From the NCBI GenBank assembly GCA_964035795.1, contig OZ038320.1:13219076-13283075 (forward strand): 64,000 bases of DNA. Direction: 5' to 3'. Every line of letters starts with the position of its first letter. Positions within the stretch are counted from its first letter, which is position 1. The stretch comes from Pterobdella sp. o SKG-2022 (taxonomy: Eukaryota > Annelida > Clitellata > Hirudinida > Piscicolidae). The position numbers and the translations under genes are program-made. A model generated the notes under the pieces. The model saw nothing but the letters and a program-made list of their open reading frames with translations. It was not told the origin of the DNA and did no database searches. Positions 1 through 12,299 of this stretch are shown here, piece by piece.

Positions 1-1061
1 AAGTTTGTTCAACAAACGCTGTACAGATGTTGGGGGTTTCTATAGTGATTCATTTGCTTGTAAAAGTATTTTATTTGGCGGTCAATCTTTTTCAATTGAA
101 AAAATGAAAAAGACAAAAAAACATAATTAATGTATTTCTGCATCGAGTGATAAAAAAAACGGAATAAAATAATGCAGAAAAAAATTAAACTTTAAGCTAA
201 AATTGATACGGACGATTTCTATGAATATAAATCTTGTTAGTACAAAAATAAACTTGAGTTAATTATTAAAGTTAAATTCGTAGAAGGAAAATTTTTAGTT
301 TTAAAAGTTTTCGATAGTTAATTTGATGATTATTTAACAATTTTAAGTTTGCTGTTCTTTTGGTTGTGGTGAATTAAAAGTTATGAATTTATTATGATGG
401 TTGATGTTGTTTTTTAACATAGAAATTAAATTTTTTATTATAATAATTTAAAAAAATTTTTTCCATTCATTAATTAATATATAAGTATATAAGAATACGG
501 TACTTGTCAGAGAAAAGCTCAAAATACCTCAAAAAAAATATTTTTTCAGTTTTTTTAATGCAATTTTAAAAATTAATTTTAAATTTTAAAATAAAATTTT
601 TACAAAGTTTACAAAATTTTTCGAATATTCAAACTTAATTTTTCTTAAATTAATTTTTTTTTAAATTTGCTAATCAATTGAAAAAATTTTGTAATCAAAT
701 GCTATGATTTTGTGCGCAAGTGCCAAGATTTGGAAGTCAATTGCAAAGATTTGGAAGTCAATTGCAAAGATTTGGAAGTCAATTGCAAAGATTTGGAAGT
801 CAATCGCAAAGATTTGGTAGACAATTGCAAAGATTTGAATTGAATAGAAAAACCCTATTATCTATTGAAAGTTTTTAGGTAATCCATTATAGCTATAAAT
901 GAAATTATTAAACTATGTAAATTAAAAAAAAACGAACGTTTTTCGAATCCTTTCTTGGTAATTTGGAATCGGATGGCAGGGTCACCAGGGATGGGTGGAG
1001 TGGGCAGGGAGAAAATTATGGGCAAAAATGCCAAGAGACATATCAGTTTGGGGTGAGTCAT
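1..1061 (-). CDS. BPI/LBP-like secreted protein, paralogue A (5' exons only, runs off left edge)
   Basis: The first coding exon spans 1061 to 938 on the minus strand. It starts MTHPKLICLLAFLPIIF, a clear signal peptide, followed by SLPTPPIPGDPAIRFQITKKGF. The part after cleavage matches the start of mature BPI/LBP-family proteins, where an 'NPG-hydrophobic-x-hydrophobic ... KGL' segment opens the N-terminal barrel. The exon is 124 bases long and ends in phase 1 (AAA C|gttcg), exactly like exon 1 of the complete paralogue at 8554-8677, so this is a true gene start and not a shadow frame. A second exon probably starts at 39 after a ctatag acceptor and keeps the same phase, reading on to the window edge (ends ...FVEQT). 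The remaining exons are outside the window. The intron (40-937) holds a 21-bp minisatellite. Expected role by family: lipid or lipopolysaccharide binding outside the cell. Exon 1 is well supported; exon 2 is tentative. Confidence 0.7.
717..838. repeat. 21-bp minisatellite, about 5-6 copies
   Basis: The unit agatttggaagtcaattgca (plus one a) is repeated head to tail, with a few substitutions in the last copies. It lies in the first intron of BPI-like paralogue A. The period is a multiple of three and the plus frame is open (RFGSQLQ per unit), but nothing else suggests coding. Confidence 0.9.
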
Positions 1062-4000
1062 CTGTCAGTTTTTATTTCAAGTTTATGATATTAATAAATA
1101 ACGTTATTTATCGTTTCATGGCGAAAACTATTCTTAAACTGAAATTTCTAAAGTATTAAAAAGTGAAATTAACTTTCGAAACATTCAGTAAACACATTTT
1201 TCTCAAAAAATTTTATATTTGATATATATTCATAATGAATCCTCAAACTGAATTTTTCTAACGTACCTTAAACCTTCTTCACGTGTACTGAGAATTTTGC
1301 AAAGTTCTCTATATAGCGAAACGTTGAAAGTTTAAAGTTATAAATTAATATCTCTGTACATTTTATTATGTTTGAAAATGTACTTTACTCCTTTTATATA
1401 CTTCCAAGACATAGTTATGGAAAAAGTAAGAAATAAATCCCTATTTAGCATGGAAAATCTTGAACCTAACGATGCTTTTTATATAAATGATGAAAAGAGA
1501 ATTGATAAAAATATAGTTGGATGTTAGTCAATAATCTGAAACAAAAGCCAAGTTTTATTAAATAAAACGAAGAAATAAAATTATTGATATAAGAAAATTA
1601 GAAATTTTTATTTGACAGTAACATTGAAGTTTCATAAAAATGTGTGCGACTTTTTTAATAGCGGGTCATAGATGAAGGTTCACGAAATGTTACTCGGCAA
1701 AAAATTTTAATGAAGCAGAAAATAAATAAATAAATAAAATTTAATGAAATTATAGTAAGAATTATTTCAAAAATAATTATTTATAATAAAGTTTCACTAA
1801 TCGAAAACTTCATTTCCTTTTTGAATAAAAGCGTTTTTCAATAAAAATTTTTAATAAGTTGAAGTTGCATGAATGATTCGAATAAATAAAAAAAAACTTC
1901 TGAAAAGTGAGAAAGACATGAAAGGGAGGCATATACAGAAAATAAAATAACATATGGAACGAAAAGCAAAAACAACAAGACAAAATAATTAAATATAATA
2001 GAGAAAAATGAATGCAAAAACATATAAATAATAATACACATGTATGTACTGAAATGAATTTATCTCTTGAGTGGCATTTGTGGGAAAGTGTGTAAATCCT
2101 CTGCGGGTTTGAGAAGCCACCTTCAAGCCAGGGATTGTATGCAAAGCATTGGCAATATTTGGTGACGGATTAATGCCACTATTAAAATGAGACAGTAAGC
2201 CAGCCTTTCTCAGACATGGTCGCTCACATTGACCTCAAGTTAGTTCTTTCATACACAGTTACATTTCTTTTTCGGAGATCGCGTTTAAGTTTTGCATGTT
2301 CTAGCCTCTTTTTATCGATTTGACCCGTTGCCTCAAAAATAACTTCTCTCCATTTTAATCAGTTTTGCGTTTGCATTGCTCATGATTCGGATTTCATGTC
2401 GCATTTTTTAAAAGTATCTTTCAAGTAATCTTTGTAACGTTTTTAAGACTAGTTCTAGTCTCACCATCAGCAAGTTGTCCGTAAAAATTCTATTTGGAAT
2501 ACGTTCGTTGGCTAATTTCACTTGGTGCCAATTGAGTTGTTGCTTGAAAAATTCTTACTTAGACAATGTCAGAAAAAACACTCTAGTTATTTCAGGTGTC
2601 TGCTATGTGGTTCAAGCATAAAGAAGGGCAGTTGAAACACATGGATTATTATGCATTTTGACCTTTGTTTTTTTAGAAATGTCGTGTCGACTTCAAAGAC
2701 GTTCACGAAAAATGTCAAATACGTGACTAGCTTAAATTAATCTCATGTGCTTTTTAAATCAAATCAAATCAATTACGAGTATGATTATAGTGGCATTAAT
2801 TTCAGGAGTTTCTAGACCACTGAGTATTATGAACTTTGAATGCAATGTAATGTAATGTAAGTTTTCTTATATATGACAATTTAAAAAAAAATTATCTAAC
2901 TAAATAAACAAAACAGTTAACTAAGATTATATAAAAAAAAAGTCTGTTGTTTGAAACAAAAGCAATCATAATAATACTTATATAAATGACATATAGAAAA
3001 CATCAAAGAATTTACTGCAATAGAGAGTACTGCTGATATAAAATGTTTTTATTATTTTAGTGAAAACCCGATTTTAAGCGTTGTAAGTTGTAGAAGCTAA
3101 CAAAAAGGAAATCGGCATAACCTTCTCAAAAATAATATCAAAATACATAAAAAGTTGTGAAACTAGTTTAGGTTCAAAAACAAAAAACGATTCGAAATAA
3201 AGAATTAACCCAAAAACGAAAAAAACAACCAATACTAGACGTACTCTGTATAAGCATTTGACAGACGTGAAGTCGAAGTAACAAGATAGGTTCAAACAAC
3301 GAAACAAAGAAGCCAATAAGCTTAATGAAAAGGATGGTACGAGTTAACAGATACTTTTTTGAGGATAATTTTCCAGCATAAGCAGAAGAAGCAGCAGCAA
3401 AAAAGAGTGAAAAAATATATAAAACCATTTAGCTTGCTTGTGGCATACACATCAATAAATTAGATCCTTCCATTTAGGACAATTGCGGAAAACTTCTCAC
3501 TAGTGAAAGAAAACAAGAAAAGCGCTGAGATGAATACTTCAGACCGACCACCACCTTCATAGAAACAAAATATTTTTCCAGCTGGCTTAGATCTCATCAT
3601 CAGTATAATCCACCTGCAATACTTTAAATATTTCTAGCCATTAAATCTCTGAAAAATAGCAAAGCCCTTAGTAATGACAACCTCAATGATAACTGCTTTG
3701 ATATTTTCATAACAATTTCAAATAAATTTTCTTTTAGTGTATTGTTTCTAATGGAAATTGCTTAAAAATCCTTTATGGCATTATCAAAAGAAGCGCGTAT
3801 AATTTGAGCAGAATGTTAACCAGTGAGTTTTGAATAATTTTGAACATATACTGCAGTTTGACGATATTTTTTTGTCAAATTACTCTTTTTTCGAAAGTTG
3901 TTAAATGATACTATTTAATAATATAACAACGGTCAAAATCTTTCTCAAAGATTAAGAATGCACGACTTTCATGAGTAGCCCTAAGGTTCGAAGTTACTAA

Positions 4001-5012
4001 TTTTTGTTTGGAAACACTTTATTTTATTTTATTTTGAATACGACATGTTTTTCATTATAAGTTATCAGAGAGACATTGAGAAAAAAATGTAGATAATAAT
4101 TTTTATAACTGTATTTTACTTTTATATGAAATTTATCAATCCTTTGCTAAAGCCTTAGTGAATAAAATTTTTTCACTTTTTTTTTACCAGCATAATACTG
4201 TTAATACTTTTCATTATATTTTAAACCTTCTTGTAATCTTTTTTACCCCAAATTCATCTATTTAGTTTGTGAAATTTTAAAAAAATTCCTTCATTTATAT
4301 GTACTAATTTATTTAAATAATTTTTATCCTTATTAAGTTTTTGTTTTATGTAATAATTATTGAATTATTTTTTTATTTTAAAATCTATATAAATCAAAAT
4401 ATTTTGAGATTGTTTAAAATTTTGATTTAATTTCACATTAAACTTGTGTGCATTGTATAATAGTCATTTTGCTGATTCTTTGACTATATTTTCGAAATGA
4501 ACAACTTGAGCATAACATTTTACAAAATGAAGAAAATATATTCTAAGGCTAATTTCTATCTTGATTGATGACAACAAAAAATTAATTTTAAGACAAAGGG
4601 CTTTGGCAAAGTGGTCAATTTGAACAAAAAATTTCATGAAGAAGCCAAAAAAATAATTGTTTCATATGACAAAGCGGCAAGTTTTTTGACGGACTCAAGA
4701 AAAACCCCAAAAATTTTTTTTCCTACTTCTTGCATAGGCTGTAAGTGAAAATTCGTTTCGTTTACCATAGCTTCAAATACAGTGTAAATAACGGGAAATA
4801 TTTTAAAACAAACGCATAACTTTTGCAAAATTTTTTATTTAAGGAAACACATTTTAATAAAGCTAAGTGTAAAAGTTCGAATATAGCAGAGTATCAGATG
4901 TTATTCGAAAATTTCGGCATACGATTATTAATTGTTAATCAATCATACAGCAAAAATACTAAGCTTCAAAAAACCATCTGGAACGTATAGAAATGTTAAA
5001 ACATCCTTTTTT
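1062..5012. other. Intergenic region between the two BPI-like genes
   Basis: This A+T-rich spacer lies between the end of the complete BPI-like gene and the start of its downstream paralogue. I recognise only a LINE-like zinc-finger relic near 2072-2155 and a short (taatg)n tail near 2845-2872 resembling, in reverse complement, the tail of the SINE at 26588-26777. The remaining open frames are short and of low complexity. No promoter could be assigned. Confidence 0.5.
2072..2240 (+). mobile_element. LINE C-terminal zinc-finger relic
   Basis: The plus strand near 2075-2140 reads ICGKVCKSSAGLRSHLQARD, a C2H2-like finger ending Cys rather than His. Fingers of the form 'CxxCGRxxxSxxGLxSHxR' are common at the C-terminus of RTE/craniofacial-development-protein-like LINE ORFs. 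It lies in a short island of less A+T-rich sequence that continues to about 2240. No intact reading frame surrounds it. I infer the 3' end of a decayed non-LTR element. A fragment of a cellular zinc-finger gene is the alternative. Confidence 0.45.
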
Positions 5013-8000
5013 TTAGTGCTTTATAACATCCTCAACAGTCAAACCAACTGTGAAATGCTGGAAATAAATATTTAAATTAATATAACCTTCACTGTAAAAG
5101 TTGAAAACTGTTTTTTCATTTATAAAAAATGTTCTTTACCTTGTCAGTAAGATCAAGTTGAGTAAGATACTCAAACTCGGTAGTGGCTGGAATATTAGTC
5201 TTGAGATCTAGATTGAATAGTTAAATTTAATATATTAATTAATTATTATATTAAAATAAATAATATTGCTATTCATAAGAAATCCATTAAAAAATAAATT
5301 TCTCACCATGGTAGTAAGATTTGAAGAAAGTTTGAAGGGTCTAAAAAAGATATTTATAATACTATAACAATGAATTTTTTTTATGCTAGCAATTTTATTC
5401 AAGTCAAATAACCTGTTCATCAAAGAGTTCAGGGAATCCAGCATCAGCTTTCTTAGTGACACTGAGAAATAATGGGCATCATTTCAGTTTTCTAAATAAT
5501 GTTAATTCAAATTAAAAAAAAATTAAGCATACACTAATTTGGTGATATCAGTAGCTATTTTTTTGTGTCCGAACAACAAGTGGCTTTCACTCACAGCATC
5601 CTGAACATCCATCAAGTTTTTCAATTTTTTATTTAAAAATAATTTTGAAATGCTTTATTTCAACCTCTCACAAGGTGGGTAACGAGGAACAACATGAAAA
5701 AACAAAAAATTAAAGCTTCTCACATAGATGGCCTTTTTCCCATCGTAATCAACGGCAACTTTAAAATGCTCAACGAGTTTTCCCTCTGAGAATTTGAAGT
5801 ATTTGTGTCCCTCAACAGGTTCAATCTTCAACCTGAGATCACCAGATGGCACCAAAGACTGATTAAATATTTAGTAATCAAGTTTATGAAAAATTTGTTC
5901 TGTTTTTATATATTTTAGACCGATATTTGTTTTTATTTTTTTGAAAAAAACTCACTACCTTATCTAATTCAGCAAGGGTAAAAATAATGTCCAGCTGCAA
6001 AAAATTTTTTCTTGTTTATACAATTTTGCTAAACTATTGTGAAACAATAGTTAAAACTGCTTTGAAAATTGTTGATAAACCTTTTCTTTAGTGAAAGAAT
6101 AGTCTAGGTAGCCACTTTCGATCAAGGTTTGAATGATACTGTTGAGAAAATCTTCACTGATTGTCATCTTTATGTCGCTGAGTGTTTTTCTTTTAGCTTC
6201 TTCTTTTTGATCAACTAATCATTTTGAAAATTGTAGTTAAGTTTATACACATTTTTTTATTTATTTAAGTGTTGGCATTAAAATATATATTTAAACAAGT
6301 AAATAAGTGAAGACAAATAGTTTATCGAAAATAATATACTTTAGATCTCAACCATTCAAAATTGAATTCACGTTACACAAACCCAAAGTTCATCAAAACT
6401 ATAATAACTTTCTGTTTTAAGAGTATCGATCTCTGGAGTTTCAGTGGTGTCCATAAGAGTATAAGTCTTGGTGAATCTACATTCACATAATAATATTTAG
6501 TACATAATACCATTTATTTTCTATGAAAATTCTAACCCATCGCTTCCAACAGTGATTGGTTGAGGGTTTTCAGTTTTGAATGTGTCCACGTACCTTTTAA
6601 ATGACAAATATTCTTCCAACTCACCAATCGTGCTAAACTGCAAATTTATAAAATATGCCAAATGAAATTAATGCAAACTAAGCATTTTTAAGCAAATATT
6701 TTTGAGAACTTTACGATTATTTTGAATTTAGCACAACTAAGTTTTTCTAATTTTTATTCCAAAAACTACACATACTTTGTACTTGGAGTCTTTGTCGTAT
6801 ACAAATTTTCCCTGTCAATTTAATTTCCGTATGTTTCAAAGAAATCCATTCTAATAACTAAAAAATTTTTTCAATACCTTCAATAGTTCAAAAAATTTAA
6901 CTTACCGCTAATTTTAATTTAAGACCACTTTCTGTGAATTCTGGGTGCTCAGTCACACGGAAATCGAAAATAACGTGTGGAAGGTGGTTTGAACCAATGA
7001 CTTCTGCAAAGTGTGCATTCATGGTTCATGATAAAATTAAATTATGAGCTTCAAGTGGTTTCGAAAAGACCAAAATTATTGTATAAGTTTAGAAGAATTC
7101 AAAACCACATATAATGACGAACGTTTAAAGAGTGTAACTTCTTTTTCGAATTCATGATGATATCTTTTTACAATAAGTTCCAAGATCTGTTGTTACCAAT
7201 GAAATTAGTTATTTATAAAGAAATTTGCCAAACGGAGTTCTTACTTTTTCATAGTAAGTGTTTTTTTGAGCTTCAGTCAAATCGATTTTTCTGGATTAAA
7301 AAATATTTTCTTGTTAGTATACAATCCAAACCAGTTTTGTTATCAAATTTCAAATTTAAAAATTAGCTCATTACTTACTTTCCTTCCACTTCAATTTCTA
7401 ATTCTCCTTGCAACTCGGCGGCAATTCTTCCTTGTTTGAGTTGTCCCTCATCTTGGCCTGTTCAGTTTAATACTTATGAAAGCTTATCTGAATGGCGTGA
7501 AATCAATTAAAAGTTTTATCATTCATAGTTTTTTTCACAATAATAATACTTACCTAAAATAGTCACAACTTTCAAAGTAACATCACTTCCAGTAATGTCC
7601 ACTCTGGAAAATATCATTTTATTACGAAATTGAATAAATTATTCGGAATAAAACGTTTCAGAGTATTATAATTGATAAGCACCATACTTTTCGTCACCCC
7701 GCTTCAGGTTGAAGGTGATGTCCAAGCCATCCAGAGTGGTCTCCAACCCTCCTGGTAGTGGTTTTGAAATCATTCTTGAAATTTTCATTCAGCTTCAAAA
7801 ACTAATTTTGAAAGAATTTTTAATTATTTTGTTTTTTTTAGTTTATGCATTGCATTAATCTCACCGAGTTGCTTTTCTGCCAAAAAGTCTTTGTCCTCCC
7901 AGATAACTTTAGCATGACCTTTACCAGTGTCTCTTTTGAACCTATAAAAAAACGTTGTATATTTTTAAATTTATTCAATAAAACAATTCGCATTTTTGAT

Positions 8001-8677
8001 GAAAAAGCATTGTGTTGATCTGAATAAAGAAGCAAAATGAAATTCAAGATTTCAACCTATCGTCATCCGCTGAAATACTGTCTTCATCGACGCTTTCAAA
8101 ATCATCGTAGTTCACGGTAGCCCTTTAAGAAATTTGAAATATTTAATTGATTCAAAAAAAAATTCAATTTTAAAATTAACGTTAATCGATGGAGTTTATA
8201 TAACACCTGTTGTTAGGAACAGGTTTCAGTTGAACCTTTGGGTAATTGGTGACGTGGAAGGTTCCTCTAAATCAAAATATTTTTTAAAATATAATACAAA
8301 TGTAAACATAACAGTTTCAAATATCAAGGGTAAAAAATATACTCGTAAGTTTTAGAGTCAAGTTCAAAACGAAGGGGTACTGGTTCATGTAATTTCAAAA
8401 GATCCGGCTGGATCAAGTTTGTAACTGAAGAGGCAAAATTATAAAGGTTTTGTATTTTTAATGAATTATAAATTCAATTTTATTTAAGATTCAAAAATAA
8501 AATCTTGTGAATCTCTAATAAAACTCATATTAAAGTCGAAACAACGATCTAACATTGAGTAAGTCCTTTTGTAGTAACTTCAATCTCAATTCCAGGATCG
8601 GTAGGAACGGGTGGAGTGGGAAGAGAAAAAATTATGGGCAGAAGTGCCAAGAGGCATATCAGTTTGGGGTAAGTCAT
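5013..8677 (-). CDS. BPI/LBP-like secreted lipid-binding protein, paralogue B (complete)
   Basis: About 18 exons. The start at 8677 gives MTYPKLICLLALLPIIF, a signal peptide, then DPGIEIEVTTKGL, the typical opening of the BPI/LBP/CETP/PLTP fold. Exons at 8554-8677, 8343-8424, 8207-8266, about 8060-8124, 7880-7940, 7690-7735, 7565-7610, 7385-7455 and 7240-7285 join in phase through the N-terminal half (LDGLDITFNLKRGDEK, ELQGELEIEVEGK). Further exons at 6900-7015, 6780-6812, 6530-6640, 6390-6475, 6085-6165, 5965-5998, 5725-5858, 5525-5600, 5412-5465, 5310-5342, 5140-5210 and 5013-5055 make the C-terminal half. There MTISEDFLNSIIQTLIESG matches the second BPI domain start (S-x-x-F-x-N-T/S-x-x-x-x-x-x-x-x-G), and the protein ends TVGLTVEDVIKH. 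The estimated length of about 470 residues is normal for the family. Known members bind lipids or bacterial LPS outside cells. One junction near 7020-7240 is uncertain and may need an extra small exon around 7120-7150. Confidence 0.82.
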
Positions 8678-9148
8678 CTGCCAATATGGGATAAAAATGC
8701 CACTTAAGAAAAAATCGTACCTATTTTTTTAATAATTATTTTAATTAAAATATTTTAAAGTTTTTATAATCAAATAGCAAATGTCACATCAAAAACTCTT
8801 CATAACGGTGTTCTGATTTGAATGAATTATAAAAGGTTTTGAGATTTAGGTTGAAACAGCCATCGATGTAGCTTGAGAGCTTTTTTATGAGCTATTTTTC
8901 GAATTTACAGAATTTTTTTTTGTGAAGAACATTTAAAAAATAAAATTCTAAATTTTTTAATAATTTTTTATTCAAACATTTTGGAGATCTAAGTTCGGAA
9001 CAAAAAAAGAAGTATGAATTGAACGTTGTTTTCAATAAAATTATTTGAAATAGAAAATTTCCTATATTTATAATTCATTATAATTAATTTTTAAAAAAAA
9101 TAAATATTCATTCTAAACTCCAAATTATTCAATTTATTATTTAAGCAA

Positions 9149-9471
9149 ACCTTTGCCGATAGAAGAATTAAACCGCTAGCAAGCACCCTGTTGGCTTCCT
9201 TATATACAGTTTCCACGACTTTTTCATTCCTCATACATTCTTTCATCAAATATTTCTATAGTTTACATGAAGTAATTTGTAGATATACCGGTGTCGTCCT
9301 ATTTATGATGATAATGGTTAACCAGCTGAAACTTGAACTTTGAGCTAGCAAACTTAAGAACTGCGAAAAAGAGTAGAGAAATTACTTTATAAAATTTTTA
9401 GTCACTTTCCTCGATGGAAATGTTTTATAACTTACCATACTAACAAAAAACAGTGAACTCATAATTTTCAT
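9149..9471 (-). CDS. Possible small secreted peptide gene (unrecognised)
   Basis: Three minus-strand blocks with splice signals join in frame. Exon 1 is 9471-9436 (MKIMSSLFFVSM, then gtaag). Exon 2 is 9360-9323 (FLSLLAQSSSFS, then gttaac). Exon 3 ends at about 9149 (NEKVVETVYKEANRVLASG, then gtttgc or a stop about 20 codons later). The first two together make a good signal peptide and the third an amphipathic stretch. Exon 3 must use the atgag|G acceptor to avoid a stop codon. It lies about 0.5 kb upstream of the complete BPI-like gene, on the same strand. It could instead be chance frames; there is no family match, and the 3' end is uncertain. Confidence 0.3.
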
Positions 9472-11055
9472 AAAACACTTTATTGAAAAATCTTTTTAAT
9501 CAGAAAAAATAAAAGAATGATTATTGCGTTAATGTTGCGCAACTGCATGGAAACTAACCATTCTACTAATAATTGTTGAAAAATTGAAATTTTCAAATAC
9601 CTCGGGACTTCCACCTAAGTTAATTTACATTAAGATTAAAGTCTAAAGTTCAAGTCTAGCTGATGAAACTTTGGCTTGAGACTGGGTACTTTAAATACAA
9701 AAGTTGATTTTCAGCAACTAATTAAAATTATTTATTAAAGTTGTCTTTGCTTACATAAAAAATTTGAAAAGATTTTTAAACTCATTAAATTAATAATTGA
9801 AGTGATAGAAAAACATTCCCAGCTAACTTATCAACAATATTTTCATTAACACTGAGTACAAGAATGTATGGAAAAATACTTTGTCCTCACATTTTTAAGC
9901 TCGAAAAGCCCACAATATGACCTGAAAAAAACTTGTCTGGTCTCATTACAAAATTAAAATTTATTTATTAAAGACTATTACAAAAAAATATATAAAATAT
10001 ATAACTTTAATTTTTTATCAAATCCACTTTATAAACATGATGTTTTTAGAAAAAATTGAGATCATTAATCATTTCAACAAAAACAATTAACTACAAATAT
10101 GGATTGAGTTATATATTATTTTTCCTGTTGGAGTTGAAAAGCAAATATTTGCACATGCACTTTTGAAGCAGTTGAGAGCTCAAAGAGGCAACAAGGGTTG
10201 GCATTGATTGATTGATTGGTGCGAAGTTCAAGTGTTTAGAGTGGAAAATTCATTATAATTCATTTTTAATGATATTTTCAGTTTATTTTCAAAAAATTAT
10301 TTTTTCATCTAAAAAGCTTTTAATAATAATTTTAAATTATATATTGATTTTTTTATAGCATAAAAATTAAATATTTGAAAAAGTACTTTTCATAGTTAAT
10401 TTATTTTCTTTTAATCAACTAATAATTCATTCTTTAACAGTAGTTTTAAGTTTCCAAAGAGAAACGCATTAAATGATTATGGTGGAGTATATTATTTTTT
10501 TCTTATATTTATTATATAACACATAAGCCAAAAATCAATATTGAAATTACAGTACTTTCAATTATTTTGAAAATAATTATGTCAAATATTTTTTTTCATA
10601 AAAAATTCTAAGACATTATGAAATACATCATACAAAACTATGAAAAATAAAAATTATTGCGCAACCCACGTCAGATACTACGTATAATTTATTAACTTAC
10701 GTATTAATTTATTTTCTATTGAGCCTATACCTTTGACTATTATGGTAATATAATTGTCTTCAAGAGCGGTTTTATCTACGTTCAAAGCATACATCATTTT
10801 TTGTTGTTGAAATATTAAGTAGGGTCACGTTTCAAATTTTTAATTATTAGGACTGATCTTTGAGTTGAACATTTTCATTTTCAATGTGTTTCATAAACTG
10901 AGAAAATTATCTTCATATAATATAAACTAAATAGTAATTGGGCATTTAAATATTATTTGATAATTTTTAATTCTGTTACATAAAAATTAGCTATATTTTA
11001 AACATTATCTAATGTTGAAATCTCAAATTTACTTTAGGTCAGTTTGCATAATCCT

Positions 11056-11112
11056 GTGGTTTACAATATATTATTTCGTGGTTTACAATATATTATTTCG
11101 TGGTTTACAATA
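11056..11112. repeat. 22-bp tandem repeat, 2.6 copies
   Basis: The unit gtggtttacaatatattatt(tc) starts at 11056, 11078 and 11100 with no mismatch in the complete copies. Identical copies suggest recent expansion. Confidence 0.85.
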
Positions 11113-11920
11113 GGTCGGGTTTATGCTTTTATCTTTTCATTATTTTACACCTTTACTCAAAAAATATTTTTGTCAAAAACCAATTATAAATTCTAATGGT
11201 AGTTGCATACACTTTTTGAAATACCTAAAACGTTTTCTTCACTTTTGTTTTATTATCGAATTATTCCTTTATTACGACTGTCAGAATGAAATTAATCTTC
11301 ACATTCTCACCTATTTTTACTGAGCTTCTGTAACCACAGTTATTCGAAAAGCGTAATTGCATTTTCTGTAATACCCCAAATCAAGTTGTTCCTACTTTGT
11401 GGTTGTCGATAAGTTCTGCCTGCCACTACTATTGCTGTAGATCAGACATTTAAATCAATTTTCTCAAATTTTTTACTCATTGTTTTCATTAGCCATTCAA
11501 ATCACTATTTTAGTCATTTATTTACCACTTATCAACATTTCCATGTTAAATGGATCAACATGGTTTACAAGTCTCAACCCCTTTACGTTCAATCTTTTAA
11601 ATCTCTCCATCTATATCTTTTATGCCTTGTTTTCTCCCCAATGATCTATCTCATGATTTTTGTCACATCAGCGCACTCCCCCATTTGTCCACCACACATT
11701 TAACTTATTTATTTAGTCTTAATCGTTTTATGCTATTATTTAATTAAATTTTTTAGTTTCAGCACAACATGTTTTTTCTCGCTATTTTCAATTCTTCATA
11801 TTTAACTACTTATCACTTTTACTGGGACAGTCAAAACTGTCAAAACTTTGAAAAGTCATATAAAAGAATGGCTTGCCAAGTAATCTATAGAAAAGAGGCG
11901 AAAAACAATTTAATTTCGGA

Positions 11921-12092
11921 ATTAAACTTTGAAAACATCAATTGAGGAGTCATACATTTATTTAAAATAAAAGCTATAATTTTCGATAAGTATAGCTAAT
12001 GTTTTATGATAAGGCTATACTTATCGAAAATTATAGGTTTTATTTTAAATAAATGTATGAATCTTCAATTGATACTTTTGAAGTTTAATTGC
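11921..12092. mobile_element. Foldback (palindromic) element 1
   Basis: Two arms of about 75-80 bases are near-perfect reverse complements. The left arm runs from attaaactttg to gataagtatagc, and the right arm from gctatacttatc to gaagtttaatt, around a loop of about 15 bases. A related single arm is seen at about 29742-29800. There is no coding capacity, which is consistent with a MITE or foldback element. Confidence 0.75.
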
Positions 12093-12299
12093 TATACAAA
12101 ACACACAAAATTTTTATGAAGAGTTAATTTAATTTGGCAAGTTCCTATTCGCTATTTTATGAAGCATCCTTAAATCCAATACATTGTGCATAAAATTGTA
12201 AACACAATAATAAAAACAAGCTTTATGTAGCGAACACTATTAACCATGAAAAAGTTTAGACATTAATCAGCAAATTTTTGCAAAAAGTACTTCCGAGCT

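Larger units (their letters stand above)
9472..12250. other. Gene-poor A+T-rich stretch
   Basis: No coding exon was recognised on either strand. It contains a 22-bp tandem repeat (11056-11112) and a foldback element (11921-12092), described separately. From about 11340 to 11830 the plus strand is noticeably C-rich and poor in G compared with the surroundings, but no reading frame or family could be identified there. Confidence 0.5.
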
